NCBI RefSeq assembly: GCF_024139115.2
Contig: NC_085141.1
Location: 376,680,995 to 376,744,994 of the forward strand
From: Armigeres subalbatus
Lineage: Eukaryota; Arthropoda; Insecta; Diptera; Culicidae
Direction: 5' to 3'
Length of the DNA: 64,000 nt
Of the stretch, positions 44,480 through 55,731 are shown piece by piece. Below the pieces are notes generated by a model. The model was not told the DNA's origin, searched no databases, and saw only the letters and a list, made by a program, of their open reading frames with translations. The position numbers and the translations under genes are program-made. Within the stretch, counting starts at the first letter, position 1. Every line of letters begins with the position of its first letter.

Positions 44480-44789
44480 AAATATATAAAACTCCTTCCC
44501 GTAGTCGTCGTCGTCGTCGTCCCTTTTGCTTCAGCAACAACAGCAACTTGAAAAGATTATACTCTTTGAAAAGAATCCTCGGACCTCGAGAAGCGAACGA
44601 AAGAGAAACCCCCGACGCCGGATGATTTCGATTTGGACCAAACGCTGAACCAGCAGCAATAAATCATATTTTTTTCGCCTAACTCCTCTCCGGAGCCATG
44701 GCTCGGGATTCGTCTGCTCCTCAGTCTGTCTATTATCATCATCATCACCACCCCGGCCTACAACGTACATTCAATCCGCACACCGGTAC
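44480..44789 (+). promoter_or_regulatory. Possible promoter and first exon
   Basis: A TATATAAAA word at 44483-44491 is followed by a (CGT)n tract (44502-44520), a CAACAACAGCAAC leader and, at 44698, GCCATGG in good start context. The frame reads MARDSSAPQSVYYHHHHHPG and reaches a splice-donor-like GTACGT at 44786. An unspliced reading would run to 44949 (83 codons). No known protein matches, and all elements are short words that can occur by chance. Confidence 0.2.
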
Positions 44790-45519
44790 GTTAGGAAATC
44801 GGTTTTCCTTAGAACCGCCGGCGATGATAATCACTTTTCCTTACAGACAGAGCGAGCGTTGCGTATGTGGTCCGAGCTGTGTAGGATCGTCGGAAGCGCA
44901 AAAAAAAAACGTAAAACCGCAGAAAAAACTAAATCTCAGTAAGCGGTGAAGTTCTGTGCTCGTCCTGTCCTGTCATGTGTCATCGTTGTCCTTTCGTCGT
45001 ATCAGAGCGACGACGATGGGAGGATGGCTTCCCGATTATGCTCATGTTGAACGAATGTAGATTGTCAGTTGAGGGATGGTGATTTTGGCACTTGAATTAA
45101 TGGTGATGTATTCCATGGCCGAAGGAGCTCGACATTTCGATTTGGCGATGGGCATCTGCACTTGAGCTTTGATCAATTTTTCAAGTTGCTGGAGAGCCTA
45201 GATTAGTTGGTTGGTGGTTGGAAACTTCAGCTGTATGATTGACTATAATACGCGTACAGCCTAATACGAACAGATTTTTCTTTATAAGCTATTTTACGAG
45301 TTATCGATTGATGTTGGATAAACATGGTGATGAAACAAAAAAAAAACGTAATTGGAATGACTGATTTTCAGAATCTTTCAAGAAAATGAAGAAGCGAGAA
45401 AAAGATTGAAGTAGTTTGAGCACAAAAGTTTAGAAACTAGAAAGGAAACAACGATGATTAGCAAGAGTGGTTTCTATCATTTAGTAATGGGGGTTCGATT
45501 ATTTAGTAGTTTTCCAATA
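44790..45519. other. No gene recognised
   Basis: Mostly unique sequence without conserved frames. Confidence 0.45.
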
Positions 45520-47430
45520 ACTTACTTCAGAGGCAAAATTTTAAAATGTAAACTTCTAGCGCAATTTTTTTTTGAAACGGTAGTCTGCATCCGCTGGATC
45601 TTTTGGCAGTTGCTGACCATCATCACTGCTGTTTTGTGGTGAGCAAGCTGCAGCTTAACTCCATTCATCCAGTTTTCAACTGCGTCGGTCATCTCCACCA
45701 CCAGCATTTCTACTTCTTCAAGCGACTCTCCGGTTATCATAAGAACGGAATCATCCGCGAATTCGACGATCTTCACGCCTTTGGGCAACTTCAGTTTTAG
45801 AACTCCGTTGTACGTAACATTCCACAGCGTTAAACCGAGTATGGATCCTAGCAGAACGCCCGCCGTAATCCTAATCAGCTTCTACCTCGAATTAATTTCG
45901 TAAACCAGAATCCGGTTCTGGAAGTAACTCCTAAAGATTCTACACAAGTAGTCAGGGACCCGCATACCGTGCAGCCCTGCGGCGAGGGCCTCACAGCTAG
46001 CACTGTTAAAAGCGTTTTTGACGTAAATCGTTGCTATAGCGCAGAATCGTTGCCGCGCCTTTTCTTCTTGGCTGGTGTCTCTGAAACTGAAACGTCCTGA
46101 TTGCATCCACTGTCGATCGGCCTTTTCGGAATCCGAACTGTTTTTCCGAAAAGTCGGTCTCGCCCTCCGTGAGCTGCGTCAGGCGTTTCGGCAACAGCGC
46201 TCTTTTCTGAATCTTCCACCTATCCGGAAAGTAGCTATCTGCTAGGCATGTCTGCAGTCCCATCCTGAAAATCTGAAAACGTCAGTATCGCAGTTTTTAG
46301 AGCCACGTTTGGAAATTCATCCGAACCCGGAACATTTCTTCATCTTCAGACCTTTCGCCACTGATGACAGCTCGTCTCTGGGCACTTGCATACCTGTAAT
46401 GGTTACTCCGTCTTCATCTGCGTACGGTGTAAGCGGCCACGTCGTAGAATCATGCTGCGCTTCTCTTACCGTTTCAGACATTGATCTCCAATAAACGTCT
46501 TCTGGCTGTGAGGAGGCAACGCGAATACTAGCAAGAGTTTCGCCGGCTGTTTCTTGAGTCCAGTTTCATTGGCATCGTCGCATTGCATGTCCTCGCAAGA
46601 GTTTCTGTCAGGTCATTTGCATCGAGATTTGTAGCGCCGTTGTCTGCTTCGATAAAAAGATCCTTGTCCAAGTCCTTCGTCTTTCGTTCCAACACTATAC
46701 CGGATCGCTTGGTGGTCACTATGTGTATAGTCCTCATCAGCGACGGACTGCATAACGTGACGTCGATAATGGACTCCCTGCCATCTCTACGAAATGAATC
46801 AACGGTTGTGGGGCCCGCTTTTGCCGAGCAAACTGGTTGGCTTGGTTGCTCAGGTGCTGTGTGTGTGACGTTCATACTTGTTGGTTGCTCGACGAAGTAG
46901 GGGGCTAACTCATGGCCTGCTATTCACTAATAAAAGTCTGCCAAAGATCCGATATACGGAAGAGAGATCCATATCTGTCATTAATACATACTGGGTGTGT
47001 TTTACCCAATATGCAATATATTACACCCTCACAACGGTATCTTCGTTGCATAGCCTGAAGTCCAGCTTTGCCAACGCCCGCCCACGGCAAACAATTACCT
47101 CTGGGGTTAGTCAGTCCGCTTCCCCATTCCACTGCCCAAGCATTGAAGTCGTCTCCGATGATAACCGCTTCTCCGTGAGTGCGTCCAGCATCCGGTTAAA
47201 CTGCTCCAAAGTCTAGCTTGGGGGTGCGTAGCAGCTACACGCAAAGATTCTCTTCATTTTGGCGATAACCAAACCTTCGCTTGAGCTGTCTACCACTTCG
47301 GGAATGGAGGATTTGCTCACCACTTGGACAGCCGGAATCCCCGATGAATCCGTCACCCAGTTGCCGTTGTCAGAAGGGATCCGGTACGGTTCAGCAATAA
47401 TTGCCACGTCGCGCATCATGGGCGAAGCCA
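45520..47430 (-). mobile_element. R1-like (R1/LOA group) LINE, degraded ORF2
   Basis: Minus-strand remnant read right to left. Endonuclease pieces come first (47419-47213: VAIIAEPYRIPSDNGNWVTD; 46875-46528: RDGRESIIDVTLCSPSLMR). RT pieces follow: FPDRWKIQKRALLPK at about 46240, EKQFGFRKGRSTVDAI at about 46150, a degraded motif A near 46030, and EFADDSVLMITGESLEEVE with WMNGVKLQLAHHKTAVMMV at 45770-45620. The FADD and the LAHHKT thumb signature suit R1-type elements. There are many stops and shifts. It ends at 45520 with the 3' part missing. The site is not rDNA as far as can be seen, unlike true R1. Confidence 0.8.
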
Positions 47431-47779
47431 GGATTTCGAGAAGGGGGGGGGGGGCAACTGTTTTGAACTTCTAAATCGTAGTTTTATAGTAGTTTTATAA
47501 AAACACATGAATATTAACACATGAAACCAAATCGAAACAATAATGATTAAAACAATAATTGATTTAAAAATGAGTTGCTCATCAGATATTTTTAAATAAA
47601 GTGAGAAAAATATTAACGAACTTAGTATTCAGAAACAATATAAAATCGGCTATAACAATTATTTTAAAAAATTCTGCATTCTTCCATAAGTTTAAGAAAA
47701 CTAGAACCATACATCTGAATTTCAAAAAAAAAAAATCTTCTCTGGAATAATATTTATTATAAAATAGGCAGAAAAATCA
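47420..47779. other. Possible transposon edge with a 12-G run, then AT-rich DNA
   Basis: GGGCGAAGCCAGGATTTCG at 47420 is followed by twelve Gs at 47443-47454. Such edges recur beside AATTCC clusters (compare 12947). 47460-47779 is AT-rich with no gene. Confidence 0.5.
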
Positions 47780-48918
47780 ATATGCAAGCTTTCTCCATAA
47801 ATTCCTTCGACAATTGCTCCTGGCATTCTATCCAAAAATTTATCAGGGATTCTTTAGGAATGCCTCCAGTAACTTCTTCGGCAATGTCTTCAGGAATTCA
47901 CCATAAATTTTACCGGGAATTGATCCGAAAATTCCACCATTATTTACTCCAAGAAAATCTTCACGAACTTCTTTATAAGTTCTGCAGAATTCCCTGCAAT
48001 ATTTTTACATTTACAAATTTATACAGAAATTATACCGAAAATGAAATCAACAATGGAATTTTCGGAGGAATTCCTAGATTAATTCGCAATGAAATACTGA
48101 AAGAATTCCGGTGGACACTTCAAGATTTCCACTGGTAGATCCTCCAGGAGTTTCTCCGAAAATTCCTCCTGGAATTCTTCCAGGAGTTCCACCGGCATTT
48201 CCACCAAGAATTTCTCTAGGGTTTCCTTCGAGAATAATTCGGGTAGTTCTATCGGCAGTTCCTCTGAATATTCTTCCGGGAATTTCGGCAAAATTGGAAT
48301 ATATTTAGGCTTCTTCAGGAATTTATATAGATTTTTCACCAGAAGCTTCTCCGAGAATTTCTCTGCGAGCTCCTCTGGGAATTCTCCGGGAGGTCCTCTG
48401 ATGATGATGATGGTCCAGCTACAAACCCCAACAAAGGTTTCAGCTAGACGAGATTTGTCTATAAGATGAATTCTGTTGTTTCGAGAATGCTTCTGGTAGT
48501 TTCCCAGGGTTCCTTTGGAAATTCTCCCGGAGTTTCTTCAGAAATTCTTCCAGAAAATTCCTTCGAGAGTTCCTCCGGGAATTCCATCAGCAATTCATCC
48601 GGGAGTTTCTCCGGAAATCTCCGGAGTTCCACCAGAAGCTATTCCAGGAAATTATTCAGGTTTTTTTTTAGGGAATCATTTAGGCTTTCTTCAGAAATTA
48701 AGCTGGAAATTCCTCCCGAAGTTTTTCCGATAGTTTCTCTGGGAGCTCACCCGGGAGGTCCTCTAGGAATTCTTCTAGGAGTTCCACCTGAAATTCCTCC
48801 GGGAGTTCTTACGGGAGCTCCTCCGGCAGTTCCTTCGGGAATTCCTCCGGGAGATCCACCAGCAGTTTCTACGAGAATCCTTCCGGGAGTTTCACCGCCA
48901 GTTTCTCCGGGTGTTTCT
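47780..48918 (+). repeat. AATTCC minisatellite, left arm of a large inverted pair
   Basis: Imperfect 12-bp units of the type GAATTCCTCCGG and GAGTTCCACCAG; the clearest 12-bp phase is at 48760-48915. Frames read tetrapeptide text such as GIPPGVLTGAPPAVPSGIPP and are artefacts. A non-repetitive gap with ATGATGATGATGG lies near 48400. Confidence 0.9.
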
Positions 48919-49745
48919 CTGAAAAGGAACTCCCGGAAGAACTCCCAGAGTAATTTCCGGAGGAACTCCCGAGGGATTTTCTATAGGAAGTTCCGGAAAA
49001 ATTATCAGAGGAATTCTCGGAGGAACTGCCGGTGGAACTTCTGGAGGAATTTATTGAAGAACTACAGGAAGAATTTCCGGAGGAAATCCTGGAGGAACTC
49101 TCGTAAGAATTCTAGGATGAACTCCCAAAGGAACTTCCGTAAGAATTCCAGGAGGAACTCCTGGAAAAATTCTTAAAAGAACCTCCCGGAGGAATTCCCG
49201 TAAGAACTCCCAGAGAAATTCTCCTATGAACTTCTGGAGGAATTTGTAGATAAATGCCTGAAGAAATGCTAAATGAATTCCTGGAAAAAATCCTGATTGA
49301 ATTCCCGAAGGAACTACTGGTGGAACTTCAGTGGAACATCCGTTAGAATACCCTAGAGGAAGAGAAAAAATATTCCGAAATCACATTTCCCGTGAAATTC
49401 CTGCCGAATATCGTCCAGAAATTCCCTGTAAAGTTCCTGGAGGTATTACCGGAGAATTTCTTAGAAAAACTCCTGGAAGAACTCCCGGAGTAACTCCCAC
49501 AAGCACTTCCAGAGGAATTCCCACATGGAAGTCCTGGAATAATTCTTAGAGAAGTTTTTAAAGGAATTTCCGAAAAAATATCTGGAGGAATTCTCAAAAA
49601 AATACCAGGAAAAATTAATGCAGAATTTCCCAGATGAAATCCTGAAAGTATTCTCAGATGAATTGCTGAAGAAAATCCCTGCGGATTGTTCCGAAGAAAT
49701 TTTTGGAAGAACTCTTGGCAGATATCCGAGTAAATTCCGAGTGAA
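48919..49745 (-). repeat. AATTCC minisatellite, right arm in opposite orientation
   Basis: From about 48920 the same unit runs in reverse (GGAACTCCCGGAGG, GAATTCCCGGAGG-type) for about 820 bp. Together with the left arm it forms an inverted pair centred near 48920. Frames here are RNSRRNSRKNS-type repeats. This explains why the 236-codon frame at 48466-49176 changes from Pro/Gly-rich to Arg/Asn-rich halfway. Confidence 0.9.
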
Positions 49746-51535
49746 GTCACTATCCAAGCCGTTCCTGGGTGGACGTTAGGCAGAATAACAGCGATTTCAA
49801 CAATGCTTGTTCTCTCATATGGCCCTCTGCTAATCTTCAGTTTCTATTCATTTCACACTTGCCGCTCGCTTGCGGTGTCAATCGAATCTGTATCTTCATT
49901 ACTTTCATCTACTCCCTTTCGCTTTGAGTAGTATAATTATCACCGAAAAAAGCCAATAAATTAATTTCGATAAGATTGATTATTGAAATCATATGCAAAA
50001 AATCAATGTTTCAGCCAGCACTATCTTTCGAACTGTGGTTGTTAGTCAGCAAAATCATTTCTCTTTCCGGAATTTTCCTTTAAAAATTAATCCGAATAAC
50101 TACAATTTGTTCCTCAGCCCTAAAAGATTAAAAATTTTGAAATAACGCTCAGTTGAATGATTGGTACACGTAGTTTGGCAGTGCTGGCAGAATAAACAAT
50201 TTTGGTCGTCGTTCCAGCAAGGATCCTTCTTCTGCAAAGTTTTTCGGCATCCTTAGGGTCAACCTTTAACGCAATATGTCACATGGTTTAAGAAAATCTG
50301 AATTCTCTAGGAGTTAAAAATGCAATAAATACAAAAAAATGAATAGCAAATATTATCCATTTATTTTCAAAATACAGAAAATAAAATCATTATCTCAAAG
50401 AAGACCATTTTAATGTATAAAAAATACCATCGATTCCTTGGTGATTGACTGGCTGTCGTCAAATCACATTTGCGTGCTGTGAAGTGTGGGTTAAATTGTC
50501 GTGGTAGTAAGATAAAAACTTTTCGTGGATAATTCTCCTCTGGTCGACTAGTATTGACCTTAAGCTTTTTTTCTGCCTTGTGTATAATTACAAAATTCGT
50601 TTGAAAATAGCAACGTTCTTTGCCATTTTCAACGTTCTTTGCCATTTTCAACCCTCTTACCACCCACTTGTCACAAATAGTCACAAATCACTTACCCTCT
50701 CCTTCTGTACGTACAAGTATCATTTACATAATGATTTGCCTTTTTCATACACTATTTTTCAACAATAACATAGTGAAAGTCTACCTGCTTATGAGCTACT
50801 TTATTTTCCCCTTTCTCGTACACTAAGCGTACTGAAAGGCTATATGTTCGCTCCGAAAATAAACTTTTTATAGAAGGCCCGGGAACCGATAATGTTGTAT
50901 ACCAATCGACTCAGCCGACAAATTAAGGTGATGTCTGTGTGTGTGCGCAGAAAAGTTTCATCCACTTTTTATTTTTGCTCATAACATGTTGCATTTTACG
51001 GGAAATCCTGTCCCATTGTTTCCTATTTGAATTTCATTGGTTTGGACTTTGGGCTCGAAACATATGGTCAAAATAATATTTTCAAAATGCACGAGAAATG
51101 CACCATTCCCGCAAGGTAAATTAATCAGGGTTTTAGATAATTATATCGTTTCTTCTGTTGCAATTGACTCTCGTATGTCTTTCTTTTGCTGTTTTTAAGA
51201 AAATGTTTGTTTTTATGATTAAAACACGAATCTTTCGGTTCACTTAATCTAACGTTATTTTGTAAGAATAAAATAGTATGAAAAAGATTTCGGCTCCGTA
51301 ACGCTTAACAGCATATGAGCCGAAAGCTTTTGAAATTAATTCATGATTTATAAAACTAAAAAAAATCTTTCCATAGCAGGTGAAATACTATAGTACCTAT
51401 GTGAGTCATAGTTTAATAGTACGCTTTACAACAAAAAAAAAACAGAAAAGCTATTTCTTCCATAGTGACTACGTTGCCAAGTACATTATTTGCTATTCAA
51501 AGTTACATGTTTTACCATTTCTTTTATAAAAACAA
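49746..51535. other. No gene recognised; dispersed repeat and small duplication
   Basis: CGTTCTTTGCCATTTTCAA is tandemly duplicated (50613-50651). 50860-50955 is a second copy of the dispersed repeat at 34050-34175 (TATAGAAGGCCC, ATACCAATCGACTCAGC). Otherwise unique AT-rich DNA. Confidence 0.5.
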
Positions 51536-51537
51536 TA

Positions 51538-52618
51538 GGGGAAGTGCACCGGTTTTGGCCAACTTAGTGCCTAATTTGGCCAACCCTGGAAAATACATAT
51601 TTTTCCAAAATAATCGATAAGTTGCAAGCAGCGTTGAGCCGTGAGGGATATATCTTTTGATGGAACTAATAAAACCTTCGCGAATTTATTAATTTTTGGA
51701 GTTATTCGCAAAATTGGCCAAATTAGGAACATGCACTGTTCGAACGAATCATGTACATTTACATCAAATATCATGCACATAATTGGAGCATGATAAACGA
51801 TAGAAATTTCCATTTCATTTTATCTTTACATCACTTATCATCTGTTGTTTTAAATTTACATTTTCTATTTTATGCTATATAAATAAAAAAAATCGGTTAA
51901 CATGAGAATCGAACTTAGGTCCGCGGAGTGATAGCCCGTTCCGATACCACTCTACCGTCTTCACTTCTTGAAACTGACGATGCCCAAAGAGTAACAGGTT
52001 CTGAGTTATGGCGATTCAAACATAAAGTATCGAACCCGTCGTGATCGGGTTCTGGCTAGGTAATGTAAAGTTACATGCACTGAGTAGGCGTATGCGCATC
52101 GTCAAGGGGGAATATCTGACTGAATGAAGTGCAAGATTTTGAAGTTTTTCCATCGATTTAAGTAAACGCCTGATGAAGTACACCGATGAAATGCAGCATC
52201 ATGGATGCTGCTTTGTAGTCGTAATGAAAAATCTTCACTTTAGTATGACGGTGGTCGAAAACGAAGGTTTCCCGCTGCATTTGCAGCTGCCTTGATGGAA
52301 TTGTTTGTTTTGTTTACCGAGATCGTCGCAAGCGTGGCCATATCTTTAGTTTCGGTTCACATAATATCATGTAAACTTAATTGTTTATAAATGAATTTTC
52401 AGGGTGAATAAAGTATTGTTTTCAATAAAGTGTAGTCATAATGGTAAGGTGCTGTATTTATACGGTTTAATTCATGCTCTGTTTATGTGCATGATTTTCA
52501 ACGCATAATTACATTGAGAAAACGATTACATGATCTGCATTTACATTAGTTTTATTGATTACATTACCAGTAGAAGTCAAATTTTTTTGCTGTGTCGCCA
52601 AAACCGGTACAGTTCCCC
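51538..52618. mobile_element. TA-flanked TIR element of 1,081 bp
   Basis: The left end GGGGAAGTGCACCGGTTTTG pairs with the right-end complement GGGGAACTGTACCGGTTTTG, both continuing GC. TA lies at 51536-51537 and 52619-52620. No transposase frame is visible. The interior includes a tRNA-like sequence at 51900-51960. Probably a non-autonomous Tc1/mariner-type element. Confidence 0.85.
51895..51965 (-). ncRNA. tRNA-Asp-like fragment inside the TIR element
   Basis: Read on the minus strand: CGGTAGAGTGGTATCGG (A box, 51941-51957), an anticodon-like loop CTATCAC, and a B-box-like AAGTTCGATTCTC near 51905-51917. The order and spacing match a tRNA of the Asp type, but no acceptor stem closes it, so it is a tRNA-derived relic rather than a working tRNA gene. 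Confidence 0.5.
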
Positions 52619-52620
52619 TA

Positions 52621-53469
52621 TCTATGAATTCTTAGCAATTCCATAAAAACACTCTAGCAAAAAGGGTAAAGGTTAGGTATGCATAACAAAATCTTATGTC
52701 AATCTTATGTGAATAATAAGTTCCATATGAATCATATAACATTTAAAGCTCTATAAATCGAGAATGGCTCATAATACCTTGGGGTTTCGAGTGTTTCTTA
52801 TGCAAAATTCTCTGGAGAACACGATGCTGTTGTTATTTTTCAAATATAAATATATTCATTGGCAGAAAAATACAATTTTATACTTAAAACGCAAAAACAA
52901 TACAGATGGCAATACTTCTACTGAAAATCGATATTTTTCTCAAAAAGGTTTGATAAATCCTCTTCAAAATGCATAAAAAGAAGATATTTGTAGCTATAAA
53001 ACTGTCCGAGATATGTTTCGTTAAAAAATATGGTTTTTACAAATCGTCTTAAACGGGGGGTGCTCGCTTTTGCCGAGGGGTTGTCCAGTCATCAAATAAA
53101 TTTGGATTCTTACATATAATCGGTAGATAAACAAATCCACAAAATTTGATAAAAATCGGTGTAAGTCGATTACAAGTGGTTCGGTCACTTGGTATGGAAT
53201 GATCCATATGTTTCCTCATTTTGCCATTGAACTGCATTTTAATCCATATTTTTCTTTTCCTAGCCATTTTAAAAAAGTGGCTCACAACCGGCTGCAAAAC
53301 TTTTTTGGGTAGGAAATCAACACTTCTCATAAGTAACTGATTTTTTTTGCGTTTGTGATAAACAATATAGTTTCTTCGAAGAATCTAGCATTCTATTGTT
53401 GTTCATATCACTACATAATGTGGACTTGCAAAAAAGTTATGAACGAAAAATGCAACCTAGTTTGATGTC
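52621..53469. other. No gene recognised
   Basis: AT-rich; frames of 70 and 93 codons without domains. Confidence 0.5.
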
Positions 53470-54331
53470 AGGATACAGATTTACGCGGAAAGATGCATTT
53501 CACGCCAAAACTATATTTTTTAGAAAAAACTGTTGTTCTATAAAATTGTTCGAAATAGTAAGGCCATCATTATGGTTCTACCAAAAAATAGGGTGGCCCA
53601 TCATATAAAAAAAATTAGAAAATATTTTTTTTATTTCTCGGAAATTTCAGAATTATATTTTTTTCATAAGTTGATATCTCCGGTTAGGGCAGACCAAAAA
53701 AATACATTTACATGGAATTTGAAAGAGAAATTAATATTCTTTATTATGTCAAAAAATTGGGGATATGTTATTTTTTTATCTCAAGTTTTATCAATTTTAC
53801 TAAAATCATGTTTTTTCAAATAAATTTATATAACTCGACGACGGAAGAAGATACAGAAGATATTCTCATAGCAAAACACGTGTTTTAAAAAGACCCAAAA
53901 GTTTTCAGAGGATGACATATTTTACAGCATATTTACCCATCAAAAGTTGCATTTTTTGAGCTCTAAAAGTCGACTTTTTCGAGAAATATAAAACACAAAA
54001 AGTAGATAAAAAATACTGTTTTTTTAGGTACACCCTAATCCAATTAGGTAAAATTGCTCTAAATCAGCCAACTTAAGAGATACAGAAAAAGTTTTTTTAG
54101 CAAAATTGATTGGAATAAGCTGCGCTACAACTTTGTAGAACATAACATGTCAATATTCTGAGAAATAAAAACAATATTTTCTAATTTTTTTTATGTGATG
54201 GGCTATTATATTTTTTGGTAGAACCATAATGATGGCCTTACTATTTCGAACAATTTTGTAGAATAACAGTTTTTTTCTAAAAAATATAGTTTATAGTTAA
54301 AATTCATCTTTCCGCGTAAATCTGTATCCTG
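53470..54331. mobile_element. 862-bp unit with inverted arms of about 180 bp
   Basis: The arms at 53470-53655 and 54154-54331 are reverse complements at high identity. Words include AGGATACAGATTTACGCGG, TTGTTCGAAATAGTAAGGCC, ATCATTATGGTTCTACCAAA and TTAGAAAATATT. The spacer of about 500 bp is AT-rich and non-coding. No target duplication is evident, so it could be a foldback element or an inverted duplication. Confidence 0.8.
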
Positions 54332-55165
54332 GACCATAGTGCATTGTTTCTCAATAGGCAAATTTATTTCACATCTGGTAGTCATATGGAAAACTATGAA
54401 AAACGTGATGGGGGTAAAAATAATCCAACGGAAACATACCGAAGACGAACATTTTCCGATTTTCTGATCAATATACACTTTTTGGGAGATTAAAACTATG
54501 GAAATTTATGATAAATTATTTTTTTTTTGCAATCCACATGAATCAGTTGCTACATATAAGTTTCGAGAAAGAATTCCAAAAATATAGATCCGGACGAAAG
54601 GTTATGAACTCCCGAATTTGTTAATTTCGTCGTTGTTCTACAACATTCTTGAATTTATGACAAATCATTGCTAATTTATAGTATTATTAATCCTCTTTTT
54701 TCTCTGGACATTTGCGTAATATACTTGCCAATGTGCGAATTGCCACAATTGTCAAAACGTCGGGTAGAATAAAACAACATAACATATATGCATCATTGCT
54801 ATGAAATGTGGTTCATTTTCGATTTCAAACACTAACGAAATCTTTACATACTTTTCATACGTATTCCCATCTTCTTCAGTTGTAACTTTTCCCCGAACAT
54901 TTTGAATGACTTCCCGACGATGCACCACGTCCAACCGCCATGCCAGGCTGATCGAAACCAACTTGCAGTGTGATAATTTTGAACGATTTCCGAAAAGTGG
55001 CGTAGAAGTGGGCCCACAGAGAGCCACTCAGTCAAAATTACACCCCAGGAGGGCTTCTCGATTGAGCGCGCGCTTTTACCATAAAATAGCGCCATCGTTT
55101 TTATGAGTCGTTCGGTGGTTTATGTTTGCCGATAGGAGTTTTGGGTGGTGCACTTTTTCGAACAA
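54332..55165. other. No gene recognised
   Basis: AT-rich to mixed DNA; minus frames of 83-91 codons at 54752-55095 lack domains. Confidence 0.5.
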
Positions 55166-55223
55166 TGCACTTCTGCGACTGCGACAGAGTAATTACACCG
55201 TCTGTCGCAGTAGGCTTCGTGCA
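55166..55223. other. 58-bp imperfect hairpin
   Basis: TGCACTTCTGCGACTGCGACAGA-type left arm (55166-55188) and its partner (55201-55223) pair in an 11-bp inner stem (ACTGCGACAGA with TCTGTCGCAGT) and a 5-bp outer stem (TGCAC with GTGCA), with an internal loop and a 12-nt terminal loop. It could be a structured RNA or chance; no gene context. Confidence 0.5.
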
Positions 55224-55326
55224 TAGGATTGTGCTCGCCGATTGATAAGCAGGCCATGGCATGAGTGCACTTTGTGGACACACTGACAACGTAATGCCAA
55301 GTCGACTGCATCATGGGTGATCCAAC

Positions 55327-55731
55327 TTACCTCCGACATAATTTGAACCTACGTACCTTCATGAGAGCGGATAGACTTTCGTTCCGTTTTCGGCTAAAAG
55401 CGATGCAAAGCATTACACGGTGACTGTCACGCGATAAGGCTGCTGGCTGGCCGTTCGTTTGGTTGCGTTCCAGTTCGACGGTTTTCACATTCTTGGGACT
55501 CGGGTTAAGGCATAGGAAGTGGTCAGCAACGGGTGGTGGTGGTGATGGCATTACGGGTACTAATCGGTTGTATTTGTGTAGATTACCCCGCTGCGGTGAC
55601 TGTTGTTGCTGAACACGATCGCACAGCAGGGAGGGTGCATTAGTCGGAAAGAACTTTAATTCAATGTCATGGTCATCTTTTTTTTGGTTTGTTGTTTGAC
55701 GATAACGAAATGCATCACTTTTGGTTGCCAA
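55327..55731 (-). CDS. Hypothetical 134-codon frame
   Basis: The longest single-copy frame in this part. It contains DRVQQQQSPQRGN, VMPSPPPPVADHF and a Cys/Arg-rich end RRFKLCRR, with no domain I recognise. The upstream start lies in TTT-rich DNA without strong context. It could be part of an exon of a host gene or chance. Confidence 0.15.
   Translation of the reverse strand: MATKSDAFRYRQTTNQKKDDHDIELKFFPTNAPSLLCDRVQQQQSPQRGNLHKYNRLVPVMPSPPPPVADHFLCLNPSPKNVKTVELERNQTNGQPAALSRDSHRVMLCIAFSRKRNESLSALMKVRRFKLCRR

Noticed and set aside
48466..49176. 236-codon frame with Pro/Gly-rich then Arg/Asn-rich halves
   Set aside because: It follows the 12-bp AATTCC repeat and changes composition exactly where the repeat inverts.
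51895..51965. Functional tRNA gene
   Set aside because: A and B boxes and an anticodon-like loop are present, but no acceptor stem closes and it lies within a TIR element.
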